Positions 25,536 to 39,545 of a stretch of DNA of 64,000 bases are shown here, one piece after another. Each line of letters opens with the position of its first letter. Position 1 is the first letter of the stretch. The notes below the pieces were generated by a model that saw nothing but the letters and a program-made list of their open reading frames with translations, had not been told where the DNA came from and ran no database searches. Source of the DNA: Orthonyx spaldingii (Eukaryota; Chordata; Aves; Passeriformes; Orthonychidae); the NCBI GenBank assembly GCA_013397795.1, contig VZTJ01000082.1:514180-578179 (forward strand). The letters run 5' to 3'. A program made the translations under genes and the position numbers.

Positions 25536-28500
25536 TGGAAATGCACAGCCACAGGATTGGATTTTCTCTTGCTCGATACCTGTTCTTGTGGTTACAACAT
25601 ACTCTTGCAGCTTCCACTCCACGTGACTTCATCTGTCTCCTATGGCCCAGGCAGTGCCTCGTCTTGTTGCTTTTTGATGAGAAGCATCACGATTTGTCTC
25701 GTATCCTTTCCTACTTAGAACAAAAGAAAACATCTCTGCCACCTCCCCTCTTCCACACTGGCCATCCAGTCTTGCCTTATTGGGTTCATTCTGTACTTTG
25801 TACTTGTCACTCTCACAGAGACTTGGTGCCTGTAGAGTGTTCTATGCAACCAAATGGTCTGGGAGCAGACTGAGTTACTGCATCTGAGCTGCTTAATTGG
25901 GACCCTCAAATACAGCAACAGGTATCTGTTAAATTTGTCATGCTTTTGATTCTTGCTGTCTATAACTGCAATTCCTACATTATTTTCAATTATTTGGGAG
26001 AGCAAAAGACTTGAGAGATAGCAATGGGTTGATTTTTGAATACCACCAAAGCAAGTAATTTCTCTACTGATTGTCTCTGTTTTAAAATAGAATGGAGAAA
26101 AATAATTGACATGAGGGGCAGGGGTGATAATTTCTGGCAGAGTAAAAGAGTGGATCCCTTCTTTTAGTGTAAGGGGGGAAAAAAGGGGCAGGTCGACTAC
26201 TTTTGGTGGTCGAGGTAAGCCTGGCCTCAGCAGTTGTGCTGGGTCTTAACCTGTCTGACAGGATAACTGAAGGCTCTGTACATGTTTCAAAAACCTTCTC
26301 TGTGGCTTTGGGAATTGGGTGAAATGAGTACCAGCTGACATCCTGATGCTGAGAGAATGACACCTCTGGCAAACACGATGTGGTAGGACCACAGTGCTAG
26401 ACAGATTTTCTCTGTGGGTGGGCTTCTGGAATTTTTGTGAAGTATCATGGGGTAATGTAAGGTGGGGTAGCCACAAGAGCCACAAAACCAAGCCAGTCTA
26501 TGGCTTGACTCTTATTTGTTCAGGAAAAGAACTTTATGGAACTCTGAAGCTCTTTCTTGCTTAAGTTTGTCATGATAAATGGAGGAGCTGAAGAAACAAT
26601 AAGGCTTCCTTCAATGCAGTAAAACAACAGATCCTGGATGATATAAGGGGCAGTGCTAAAATAAAGCTGCTGTATCCTATATGATGATGGGACTGTAACA
26701 AAAGTAATTGGCTAATCAGAGCTAGAAAAAGGCTTTACTTCCTGGTGACAAGTACTGACTGGTTAGGGCTTCCTGAGCTTAGGGGCTTGGTAAGAGGTAA
26801 GTGTCACATGAGAAGAGTGATATGGTTGTTTTCACAGCTTCTCTGAGAAAGTCCTGTTTCAAATATGTGACCCACAGCACCATTCAGCTGGGAAACACAC
26901 TGGAAAGCTGAGGTGTGCTGAGCAACAGAAAGTTGACTCCCACTCTTGGCTGTGTGTATGGGGTCCATATAGAGTGGATCATTTTTATACAAGCATATGG
27001 AGTTACCCGGGGAGATGAAAGTCATCTTTAATGAAAAAGGCTCTGTGAATTGTAAGGTGTGAAGTGGATTGTAAAATCAGACTTGTGCCAAAGGCACAGA
27101 CATGCTCTTGGACCACTGCTCTGAGACACTGAATTGACGAAGAAAACCAGAAGAAGATAATAAAGGGCTAAGTAGAAGAGGAGAGAAGTGACTCCAAACC
27201 ACTTCTGCTGCTTCTGCTGGGTGGCTCATTTAATCAAGCAAGACTACCACAAATTATGTCTTTTCTTGGTCTAAATATGAGCATTGCTAGCTAAGATCAC
27301 TGTGTTGTTGAGCTTACTCCTATCATGGCAAAAAAAAAAAAGTAGGAAAATGCATGAAAAATAACTGTGGTTCCTCACTTCAGTTGCATGTCTGGGAAAA
27401 TCATGGCTTCCTGTGGCATTTTCCATTTGTTTGTCTCTTGAGATGCCTCTCTTCAGACATGTGATAGATGGCAAGAAAAGCCTGGTCCAGAATCACACTA
27501 TGAAAGCTTTGCACTAAGGTGGTCTTTAGTCGCATCTGTCTCGAAATGGATGGAGAATTGCAGAGAAATGACCACCTAATACAGAGCCACATCACTTGGA
27601 TACCTGCAACCCCCAATGCATTCATGTCTTTGTGGGTATCGATTCCTGTTAATTCCTTTCAATCCAGTTAATCTTATTAGTCACCCACTGGGCTTGCAAC
27701 TCTCCACAGCAAAGCCAGCAGGATACGCTTCTAATATTTCATTTTTTTTCAATTTTGCAACCTTCTGCATCACACCACATACTTGAAGCTAGCAACTTCA
27801 ATACTCTTCAACATGAAGCCGAGTTAACAGTGTGCTTACTCTGGAGGATCTGGTCAGGAGAGCAATGTGGGTCTGGCCAGTGGTGCTCTATATCCCCATT
27901 AGCGGTGTGGAGAAGGAATGACAGAGTAAGCTAGGGAATTTAGCTGATCATGGTAATTTGTTTCAGTCGGTGAAAGCTGTTGAGGTTCGTTAGATGCTCC
28001 AGCAGGAATTAAACATCTTGGCAGTGCAGTGAGAGAAGAAATTTGACATGGATAAAGGTACAGTAATGGCCATTGCAAAAGTAACCCAAGTTTCTCTTCA
28101 CTTGCCTGGGCTCTGAATTTGCAATACACTGTGAAGGCAGTGTAACATTTGGGTAGATGTTATCACAGATAGCTTAATGAAGCATAGAGCCGCAGGTTTA
28201 AAAGGGAACTGAGCTGCTTAGCTGCTTGTGTGTTGGAAAAAACAATACACTAACACAGAGGGAACTCTAATACATGGATATTCTGATAAAAAGCTAATGG
28301 AGAGCTCACATTGCAAAAGTAATGCTGTGGTTGCCTCCTTTTGGGAACCAGAGCTCAGTAGGTCAAAAAGAATTATCTACTTGCATGGATATTAAAAGCA
28401 CCTTAGATTAAATGATATGAGAAATACTTAAAAGGCTGTTCCATCTGTATTCTTCAGAGGCATAAGCTAACTCCTCTTTGAGGCATGGAAGAAAGCATTA

Positions 28501-31500
28501 AGGATATGGGTATTGTTTCTCAGAATTGGTTTTTTTTAAAACATCTTTTCTTTGAAGCATTAGTACTGGCTGCTGTCAGTGGGACAGAACACCAGAATGG
28601 ACTCATGTCTGATCCAACTGGGGAAAAAAGTAATATTTCTATGTTAAAATTACAGTGATACATAGTACAGTGCTTTGTTATATCAGTAAGCTCTCAGAGA
28701 TTTGATCATCCCTCTTTTAAAGAAACATACTGTCATCTTGTGAAATGCTAGATCTATGAAATTTTGTGCTTAGTTGGACGATATTTCATTCACCAGGAGA
28801 TAGCTTCAGAAGTCTAAAAACTCACATGCAAGAGCTGAAGTTCTAAAAGAGTCTGGAAAACGTTTGCGTTTCTGACAAGAGCAGGTTTTTGGCTACCAGG
28901 TTGGTCTTCTCAGGAGCAAGGCACAGCAGAGTATGTGGAAAGCATTTTGACCTCTAAAGGTGTGGAGCATAAGAATGTACCAGGAAATAACAAGGAGAAC
29001 CAAGGGCAAGCACTACATTTAGAGGTTGCATAATGCTCTTAATATTTACAGTGAGTGGTTTAAACACGTAAAAGTAGGAATACACTTCTAAAATGTAGTT
29101 CTCTTACAAATGCACAGGATAGACTATACTGCCTTTTCATAAAGTGATCAAATGACACTGGCTTTTAAGTACTTTACTCTTGATTTGCATTTTCAGTGCC
29201 AGATTACAACCCAAATGCTTTTTCCTGGAGCCATATAATTTGGGGGCCATTATTGCACCAGATGTCACAACGCTGGTTTCTGTTTTTTAATCAATTTGCC
29301 AGTCTGGATTTGTTTTGTTGGTTTTTTGCAAGTATTATTGTGCTGCAAAAAGTGTTGTTCTGGCAATCTAATGGTATTATTCTCCTCCTTATAGGCTATA
29401 GCAGCACAGGAAGAACCAAACTAAATTTCCATGGAGCACACCTGGTGCCCAGGCATGACCAGTCCTTGTGCTGCTCCCCATATATTATGGGGACTGCTGT
29501 GTCACCAATTTGCATGGTGGACCCCCAGACATCACACTGAAGCCAATCATTTCACAAGGGCTCTTGGAGGCTCAAACACTTCCCATCACAGATCTGAGGT
29601 CTGTTCCTGCAGAGTACCAAGGTGAACATGTCAGGTCTTTTTGCTTTCAGCCTGGAGGTACCAGTGGTGTGCAAGTTGGTGCTGGCTGGGAATTTGAAAC
29701 ACTTTGTATCATTTCTTCAGAGTCTTGCCTGCATTTAATTGTCTGGGTGGGTGCTCAGATGGCTTTACCTTAAAATTTGTGCAAAACACTCTAGGGCAAT
29801 ATTGTGCAAAAAAAAAAAAATCTCATGCTAGGCTGTTCCCAAAGGGGACAGTGGGGTTTATTGGCTAGAGAGCATTTTGATTGAGGGACACCACTAATGC
29901 CTGTGCTGTGTGGGACAGACCTTCTATCCATCCAGTTCCTGAGACACTAGTCTGATGTATTTAGTTGTTTAGTTATTTTCTTTGAGGTGGGAAAGCATGA
30001 AGAAACTTGTTTTCCCAAAGTCTTTTTATGTACATTAATCACTTTTATTTGCACATTGCAGGCCTTTTCAAAAGCAGCTGCATGGTATGTTGCTTGAGCT
30101 TAGGCCATCATTTGTTGAGGAAACAAATCAAAGACAGACTAGATCCTCAGCTGATGAGAAATGGAATTGGAAGGTAGTCAGTTTTTGCTATCTAAGGACT
30201 TGACTCCTGCTCCTTAAGAGCTTTTTTTTTTTTTTTTTGACAATTTTTGTCATGGGAAGCAATTATGGAGTAAAAGGTAAAAAGATATCCAAAACTGTTC
30301 TCCTGAGTGACTCTTCCAAAATACATATGAAGGATGAGAAGGAAGCCTGAATAGTATTTATATAGGGAAGCAATAAATCTTTGTCTTGCAGCTATTGGCT
30401 ATTTTGCTGTAATTGAGCAAGGACTTTGAAATCTGCTACGGCCATAGAGGAGTTTTGCTCCCCTAGGCAGGAATGGCTGTAGTCTTGTCACCATAGAGCG
30501 AGGGAGGCTCTGGCTATTTTCTCAAGCATTCATAGGACAGACATTGAGTACAGGATACTCACCACTGCATTCAAAGCTGCCCCTGCTGCAAGCAGTGCCT
30601 AGCCCTTAGTGACTCCCTCAAAGCAATTGAATTATGAGTGCTTGTTGTTGTTTTTGAAAAGAACATTTAATTGTTTGACAATATAATAGTGTCAACCTTT
30701 ATTGATTTGCAGTCTGTGCTCTGCACTTGCAGCAAACTGTTGTTTACATCTGCCTGTGTGATTAACCCATGGGAGAGGAGATAAAGAGCCACAGCTGTGC
30801 CTCTGAGCATAGAAAGGAGTTAAACATACATTAACAATATATCTTCTGCTGAGAGTCTTGGAAGTTTAAAGATGAATGGGCTCTAGTCAAGCAATGTCTT
30901 GCAATTACATGCATTGCCCCTGAGTCAGTAAGCCCACTACTTAATAAGCCTGCTACTGTGTTGATGGAACCCAGCGCTGTGCTGTACTTCAGGGCTTGAC
31001 TGAGCAGATGCAGGAGTAACTTGGCTGGTTCCAGCATTACTTGTCTTCCTAGCACTGCCATGGGGCACTGGCTTATCTAGAAAATGTCAAGACGCTGATT
31101 TCTAGATTTCCTTTTACTCATTGTACAACTCGTGTTGTTCAGGCCTGGTACCTCACAAGCTGTCCTAGTGTCCTATGACCAAATGAAAGATTTTTTTTTT
31201 TCCCTTTCCCTATGCCCTTTGGCTCATAGGGGAAAGAAAAGGCTGGCTAGACACATAGGCATCCACTACAGATCTTTGGGGTAAGCTGCTGTGTGTTCAG
31301 TGTAAAAGTTGCCTCCAGTACAGACCCTCAGCACAGAGCCAGTCCTGACTATCTTGTGTTTATCATTCCCATTTGTAGAGTGCAAGGAGCCATCCTGCCA
31401 CAGGTTGTGAAGGCCCCAGAGGCAGGGTCAGAAACAGCTCTCGGCCCAGTTGTAGGGCACCACTGATAATGATGGTGGAAGAACCTTGGTTAGTCCTGCC

Positions 31501-34500
31501 TTTTTTGGGGCTCATCCTTCCACAGAGACCAGTGTTTTTCATTTATTAAATCATTCCCCCAAGTAGCGTTTCAGGCCTGAATATCTTGCTGCATATGCCT
31601 TGTACCTTTTCTGCCGATCAGCAGAGGATTTTAGTTTCTGGAATTTGTCATTGTCACTACAATTCACTCAGACTATGACCAGCTCTCTTGACATCACAGA
31701 GAAGGAACCCAAAGGCAGATCCATGTAGACTGGTGACTAATGCTCACAGAAATGTGTTCTTGTTACAGGAGTGGCAGTCCAAGGAGGGTCTGAGTCTCAC
31801 AAGTGAAAGTATGGCTTGCTAAAGAGCACAGCGGTCTTGTGGCCAGGAAACAGTGTTTCTTCATGGTGTGAAACACGTGGTAAGGTGGGGGAAAATGTGT
31901 GTGGTGCTGCTTGCTTGGAGGGGAAATGTTAGCAGAGGGGAGGGATGGGGTGTGTGGGGAAATATCTGTGAAGTGCAATGGTAGGAAAGAAAGGGTTTGT
32001 GTGCAAGGAGGTTCATGAGTCTAATGTGAATGAAGGAAAGAGTGGGCTTTGCCAGTGACTGGGTTGTGTGCTTAATAATTCTTTGGCTTGCATAGGAGGA
32101 GAAACGTGGAGAAAAGTGTGGTGTCATAGGCTTTTCTGAGGTAATAAATAATTTGTGGTTTCAAGAGATTTATTTATAGCTATGGGTGGCCATCTGAATG
32201 GTTAGAGTGAAGAACGTGCCCTTCCGTTTCATTAGTGTCTGAAGTTTTTAAGCAGTGGCCTTGGGGTAAGGCCTTTCTGGTGAAGGATCATGAAGAGATT
32301 AGATAGACTGACCCCAAACCATACACCCTCGTCCTTAGCATTTGAGCTATAGAGCAGAGCATGGTCTCTCAAGTGTGGGGTTTCCAGAGCTTACAGTTCA
32401 ACTTCCAAGAGGCTGCTGTGTCTCTTCTCTGGTGGTTATGAGCATTAGAGAGCAAGTAATTCAGATGGTGTTTGAATGTTTAACTAATCCAAGTTTCTGA
32501 ATCCTATGACAGACTGCAGAGAACTCAAACTTTTTGGCTAAAACCCGTTTGATTGTTCTATCTTGCAGAGATTCTTTGTGTGCTGTCGTTGGTAGGGCTA
32601 TGTTCTTCCTCTAGGTCAGCTGCACCTCACTGAATTTGGACAATGGTCTGTCAATGTAATTTACCTTCTTGTTTAGAGACATCTGTTTTACAGTTAATTA
32701 TGTCATATCCAAAGTACAGTTCAAAAGCCAAGACTGGTGCCGAGAGTCTTTAAGTGCTATCTGAGGTCATCCTGTCCCTGAAACTGCAGGCTAAAAAGCA
32801 AACAGCAAATTTAATTGATGGTAACAGCAATGTTTGTTTCCGTTTCTTTATGAAGGAAGGTCCAAGCATAAGTTAAGATGCCTGTAAGGTTTTATTTTTA
32901 ATTGAAAATAAGCAAAGTAATCTGTGACTGTTCAGGTTAAATCCAGCAGCTTGCCAAGGAATGGCTTATTCTGACAAGGCAGTAGGCATACATGTTTACC
33001 TGGCACCGTATTCACAGGCATCTGTGCTGCCTGGTGCTCTGTGATATTTACCACGTTGTAGGTCCCCAAAACACATTCTGTGAAAGCCAGCTTGTAAACT
33101 GAAATTCTTCTAATTTCAGGCTGACAGCTCAGCTAAAAGAAATGGCTTTGCACTGAGAGGGGCCTTGATACCCCATGATGGTGAGCTCAGGTGTACTGTT
33201 TAAGGACCACTTATATGATGCTTGCCAGCTTCTGTGTGGTGCCTGCCATGATGATCCCTGTCTGCACCTGTGGCCTTTTTTCTCACTAACTTTTCAGCCT
33301 CTGGTTCCAAGTAAGTCTGTGACAAGCCCCTCAGCTTTTACCTGTTGTTGCATGCAGACCTTTTCAAAACAGCAATAAGGTTTTCAAAGGATGATTATTT
33401 GGAGGAATACGTGAGAGTTTTGCATGAGTATGGCCTAGAAGCACACACAGGGAATGTGTGACAGCTCAGTAGCTGGCTGTAAATTGTGTGAATTTGAGAT
33501 ATTGTGTGATATTGAGACATTGTACAGGCACTTGCAAGTCCTTATTTCTAGAGCACCTGGCCAGGTGCTGGTGGGGATAAGGGAGTGATTCAAAGTGAAG
33601 GTGAAACAAAACTTATTAGATTATGGAGTGCTTTCTGTTTTACTGATTTCTTTATGCTGAGGAACTGGTGGCTTCTGCTTCTGTTTCAGATATAGTTCGT
33701 TATGTAAAATTATAGTTATATTGTAAGTGGTTATTATTGTTGGCATGGAAGGCAAGGGAGCAGATGCAGGATTTGTTTGCTCTGATTTTGAATATAACTT
33801 CTGGCAAAGGCAATTTTGTGTCCATGATCGGTCACTTCTTTTCCACCTCTTTGTTATAAAACCAGATAAATAAAAGTCTGTCAGCACAGAAGTTGAAGGA
33901 AAGGAGTCAAAACAGTGGATGAAAAGCCAAAGAGGATGAGATGAACGAGATACCAGATATACTATCACATCATAATTGATGGAGGATATTTCCTGCCTGG
34001 ATATAGAAATGGATTGTGTTTCTATGTCATATAAAGCATTGTCATCTCCTCACTTAAGGCTAAGGCTGGATAGAAAAGTGTGGTTCAGTTCTTCTGAGGA
34101 AAAACCCTTCTTCTCTTAGTCCCCAGGTTCTGCTCAGGAAGCAGGAGACCAGCAAAAGAGAAAGGCTAGAAAACCCATGTCCAGGCTGGATCTGGAGTCA
34201 GTGAAAGATAAATTTAGGACCAATTGTGCTGTCACTTGTGTGCAGCTCTTTTTAAATAAGGAACAGGAATGGGATAAAGAATTAGTGGAATGAATACACA
34301 ATGGTTTTAGGACTAGCAGCAGGCCTTTGAGAGCTTTGCTGGAAATGGCCTGAGTTGAATTTTGACCAGCTAAAATACTGTTAATCTTGTTGTCTATTCA
34401 TCTGACTGATCTTGGAAGTACTTAAGTCTAAGGTGTATTGTGACTTTACTGCTGGTAAAGCATTCCCACTGAAAAGGTAAGTGGTTCTCTACAAACATTT

Positions 34501-37500
34501 CTATTTATGGTAATATATTCTGCACTGTGGGGAGGTAAAGGAAAGGCAGATAATTCACAATATGGATTTGGCTCATTAAGCCCCATTTAGACCTACAATG
34601 AATTGTCTCAATTTTCTGCTATCTTAAGAGAGTCAGTCTTGTAACTGGTTTTTCCATATTCAGTCTTGTCATAGGCTGTTTGACATATTGCTTATAGTCT
34701 GCCTAAGACCTGGTTGTGCTCTCTCTGTGAATGCTCAGCTGGTCTGTTTGGTATTTCAAGCCATTTCAGTTCAAACTAATGACTTCAGAGAACATGACCT
34801 AGGCCCACAGGAGGGTTTACTGTATTTGAATCAACTGGCTTCAGTAACCAGAAGGAGAATAAGTATGGAGCACAGATCCAGTATAAGAATAGGTATACAA
34901 GGTAGTTACTTTCTTTTAGGTAGTGCACTCTGGGAACTTTCTGCTTTTGGTAAAAAGCTATTTCTTTGAAAGCCCCAGTTTGAAAAATTCCTGAGAATAC
35001 CTCCAAAATTAATCAGGATTTTCCCTCTTACACTGAACAGCTTAGCAGCCTGTAGTAAAACACAGTTCAAATTTGTCCTTTAGGAACATTCTATAACTTC
35101 AATATGTACAGTATGGACAAGGACTAGCTTAGAAACATCTAATCATGATGCTTATCTGAACATTGCTGAAAATCTCATTCAGACCTGGGTTATCACCTTA
35201 CAGGCTCTTCCAGGTCAAGAAATAAAACTTCTTTCATTTGTATTTCCTGAAACAGTTAAAAGGTGAGTTGACTCTGAAGCAGATGCTGCATGTCAATGGC
35301 AGTTTCTGCAGATGAATAACAAAGCTCTTTAGGAGTACTAAAAATAGACATAAACTATAGTTGGGAAGGGTCAATCCCTAGTACCCAATCTATAAATAAG
35401 CAAGCTATTGACTAGGATGATAGGTTTATATCTTTCATGTATTTTAAACACTTTGGAAAGCAGAGATAACATGATGTGGATGTTAAAACCATGAGCTAAG
35501 AAGTGAGGACTTCTGACACATGGTTTGTGACTTGCAGTAATCACAGCTGTAAGTTTTTGGGATCTTGCAGAGCAGTGGTACTGTTTTCAACCTTCACCAG
35601 TTTCAAAATGCAGTCAGGTAAGATGGGTGGGACATTTTAAAATGCAATCCCACCACTAGATGGGGGGAAATAGTTATCTTGACAGTACTTTACAGTCCTT
35701 CTTTTTATAAAGAAAACAAAACAGGCTTTACTGTACATGCTTTTTATGTACCCAGTACACTGTTTTTAAGCACAGTTGATCTGACACAATGTGGGTGCCT
35801 GCAGTCGGAGCAGGTCACTTGGACTGTATATACAGAGAGAGCAATAGACACATCAGCAGTTCATTTTCTCTTTTCCTAAAGTAGATCTCTAAGTAGATAG
35901 GCAGCTGAATGACATTGTAAAAATGCTTATTTTCCCTGTCCTGGACTGTAAAGGAATCCTAAGTGGTCTCTCATCTCAGATGGAGGCATCTTCACCATAG
36001 GTGTCAAAAAGCAGATGAAGCAAACCCCACATCTTTTTTCACTATTTGCACGTGCTGTCTTTCACAGTCTTCCTTTCTGGGAAAGCACTTCTGTTCACTG
36101 GTCTGAAAGATTAGGAAGGGGCCTCATATGCCTTTGTAATCTGAAAGGTTTGGGAGAAATTTGTTTGTTTCTGTTTCACCATCTGTCTCCTCTAAAATGG
36201 AGTAATCTCAGGGGTATGCAGTTGCTTTGCTTTTATCATGGGGATCCCGCTGTGGCCAGGGCTCCTGCACTCTGCAGGCTGCTTGTTCTGTCTCATCAGT
36301 GTCACATATGCTCCAGCTCTCTGGTTATAGCTGAGGGAGACTTAAAGGAATTTCCACACCTACTCCTTTCTCCAAACAGCTTTCACTTTAACTCATGAAA
36401 ATGTACAGATGTGGGGGGGCTTAAAGTGTTCAGTTTTGTAAGACTTATGCCTGTTACGATGCTTCAACCAAGCTGAAAATATCCCCTCAGGTAGTTCTCC
36501 TTTAAACAGGTAATTCTGAACGACTCAGGGCTCAATTCAGTCCACAGAGAAGTTAATAGCAAAATTGTTCTGAGTTTCACTGGCAATGGATGAGGCTCAG
36601 GATTTAGTCAACAAATCAGATGGGTTCCCATATTCAGTACTTCCAGCAAAAGTGCTAGCAATTACAGCTTTGTTGAAAGCTCTTACATTCTAAAAAGCTT
36701 AAAAATGCTCCCAATTTGCATCTTGCAAGGCTCTCCAAGTTGTCTACTTGCTTGATCTCTTTGTCTATGCTAAATTAAAAGGGCACAACTTATTGTCACC
36801 TGGCTTGCTGATCGTTTCGCTTCATCTTTTTTCCTACCTTCAGAAGGAGACTTACATGAGAACAGACATAATATACCCGCCAGTAATTTCTAAATTTTGC
36901 AGAGGCTTCCTGCTTCCTTTCTAACATGTAAAAATGTGGCTTACTTGTAAGCAGTTCATGGTGAGAAAATTTAAGAGGTACACACCTTTGTATTTAGGTA
37001 TTGTTTTGTGTTCAGTACTCTTTTTGGTTTTTTGTCCTTAGAAGTGATTGGTCCTGCAGGCTTTTAGTGAAGGTCAGTTTAATAGCTATGTATGTACCTA
37101 TGCACACAAAAAAATACATCCAAAATGTTGCTTGGCTCTTACCAAAGTGTTTTTCTTTGGGATGGATAGAACTTCAAAGGATAGCTCATTTGCAAGGACA
37201 TATATTTTTTAAAATTAAAGGAATAAATTGCTTTTGTTTAAAGATATTTCTCTGAAATTGTCCTTTCAAAATGAAAAACTTAAATCTTTAATTTTGCAAA
37301 TTTCAAACCAGTATAGTTCTGTTTTCTGAGCACTAAAAAAAAAAAATCGTGTCTTTTAATCTAAGTGCATTGTATGATTTTGCAAATATTATTGCTTGTC
37401 TTAAAGACTGCAATTCTGGGGTAAATAAGTATGGAATAGAGTGGAAAGAAGCAAGAAAAAAAACCCCACCCAGCAGGTCTTGTAATATAATGAACAGTCT

Positions 37501-39359
37501 AATCAGAAAAGCCGTGTACAAGTGTAATGGAAAAAGGTAGGGTAGTCACTTCAGATAGAGCTAAAGCAGGGAATATTTCAGTTGCTAAGGCTTTGACTTT
37601 TATTGCCATTATAACTGATTTTTTTATATATAAAGTCCAGTTGAGAATCTAGACTTTTTTTCTATGATTACAGATCCAGCTGAGAAGTTTGTAGGACTCT
37701 TCTCATCTTCTTGAAACAGGAATTCTGCCTGGATACCATGCAGGAGTAATTTTCCATCACTTTTCAATTCTACTAATGTTTAGAAAACTCTTTCTCTCTC
37801 ACTGGGAAATATATAAGTTCAACAGGAACTGTGAAAGAAATATGCTGCAGTTTCATGAGAGGGGAAGGTTATTTTTCTACCTAAGGTATCATATAATACT
37901 ACTTTTAACCTTTCTGTAGTCCATCTCCTAGCCAGGATAAAATTACACTTTGAGGCATAAATTCCTTTGTTCTGCTAGGAAGGCTCTGAAGGAGGAGAGA
38001 GCATGATTTAAGAGCTGAGCTGATAACCAGGAGAGCTACATTCAGTCCCTTGGACTGTCAACTTCAGCAAGTCACTCCTTGGCTTTAAGCCACCCATAAA
38101 ATGGGATGAGCGATGCGTTCCCTTGCTGTTTGTCTCGCCTCTGTAGATTGTACAACATATGGTGCAGGAATTGTCTTTCCCTTGGTGCCAAGGACACCAG
38201 GGACCCAGATTGCAGTTGTGGCTTCCAAGACAAGCCATAAACAATAACAGGAAATGAGATATTTGTCTTGTCTCTGTTTTAGACAGACCTTGTTATGAAT
38301 TTCTTTGTATTCCTCCACTTAATATGTAAAGATAACCAGCTGATTCCAACAGGGAGCTACCCTCTGAAAAGGTGAAAGGATCAAAGTCTCCCTGCCATGA
38401 GAAAGCTCTTCCACACCTACCCCTGCCCTCCTGCTGCTTTTTCTTGCTGAGAGTGAATTTTGACTTGTGAACCAGCAAAGATTGGAGGTACTTTACAGAG
38501 AAGAGAGGAGCCAGCCCGTGGGTGTGGTGAGTGTAAAGAGATGGGATGCATAAAGCAGCATAAGTGTTGGTACCATGGGGAAGATGCTGAGCAGTGTGGG
38601 AACACAAATAGGACCGACAGGAGTTTTGTGTAGATGAGAAGGATTTGGGTAAAGCATGTGTGTGTATTATGCTAATCCTGTACAGGGTGAATTAAGAGCT
38701 GCAGAGTCCTGTGGCTCACTCTGCTACTGGCAACATAGTAATTTTACTGAAAATTTCCACAGGAATATACTGTCTTTAAATAAGAAACTGAGATGTCCTT
38801 TGAGGAAACACAACCTGAAAAATGTAAGGTTAAATCTGTATTTTGAAGGGAAACAATGTTTTTCATTTAGCTATCTCTTAAGATGCTTTTGTCTATTCCT
38901 TATTTATGAATAAAAAATATATAAACCACAATTCTGTTTTGAGTTGAAATGAAACAAAAGTAATTGTTTTACATCAAACCACAAGAGTAACCATGAAAGG
39001 GGTTTTCTTTTCTTGGTTTAATAGTTGTGAATAACGGGGGTTTTATTCACATTTTCAACTCGTTTTTAACTACCATTAAGTTGTACAGTGCTGTTTAGGC
39101 ACATGTAATATTTCTTGACTGTTAAGATAAAATGTTTTGTTGGGAATGAATAGCTGCAGTATTACACACTTCTGACTCGCTTCTTGGGTAATTGTGGTGC
39201 TTATGATCTCTCTCCTGATGAATTTGGAAGCATAAACAAGGTGCAGCAGTACCACCATGTAAACAGCACTGACAGGACACTGGGAAATGGGTGGCCTCAA
39301 AGCTGTACAGAAATCCTTCTGCTTTGTCATCTAACCATATCTCCCAGGGTAAGGAGGCT
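25536..39359. other. non-coding unique sequence
   Basis: Nearly 14 kb with no exon, RNA gene or interspersed repeat I can name. It holds only short homopolymers (A11 near 27,330, A13 near 29,809, T17 near 30,222, A12 near 37,335). Numerous frames of 60-127 codons are scattered over both strands without domains or paired splice sites. Confidence 0.5.
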
Positions 39360-39545
39360 CCTGTGGACAGTAAGAGAGCTGCCTGCCTGGCCTGTGCCAA
39401 AGCCCTGCCGGAGAGGTGCGAGCCCTGGGGAGTTGTGGCTGGCCCCTCCTTGGACCACAGCCTCCGCCACCCTGCCATCGGCCATGCAGCTGGGGCTTCG
39501 TGTCCCACAGTTCTTCACCCCAGGTGCTTATCTTCCACCATGGTG
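39360..39545. other. GC-rich patch
   Basis: A short stretch clearly richer in G+C than its neighbours, with about six CpGs, for example CCGGAGAGGTGCGAGCC and CCTCCGCCACC. It is open in several frames on both strands (up to 128 codons on the minus strand), which reflects composition. I see no domain. It might be a decayed retroelement or a small regulatory island. Confidence 0.4.

Noticed and set aside
25126..25632. 168-codon minus-strand open frame over the CpG island
   Set aside because: GC-rich DNA has fewer stops; the composition (A/R/P/S) is what such DNA gives and no family is recognisable. Kept only as part of the CpG-island finding.
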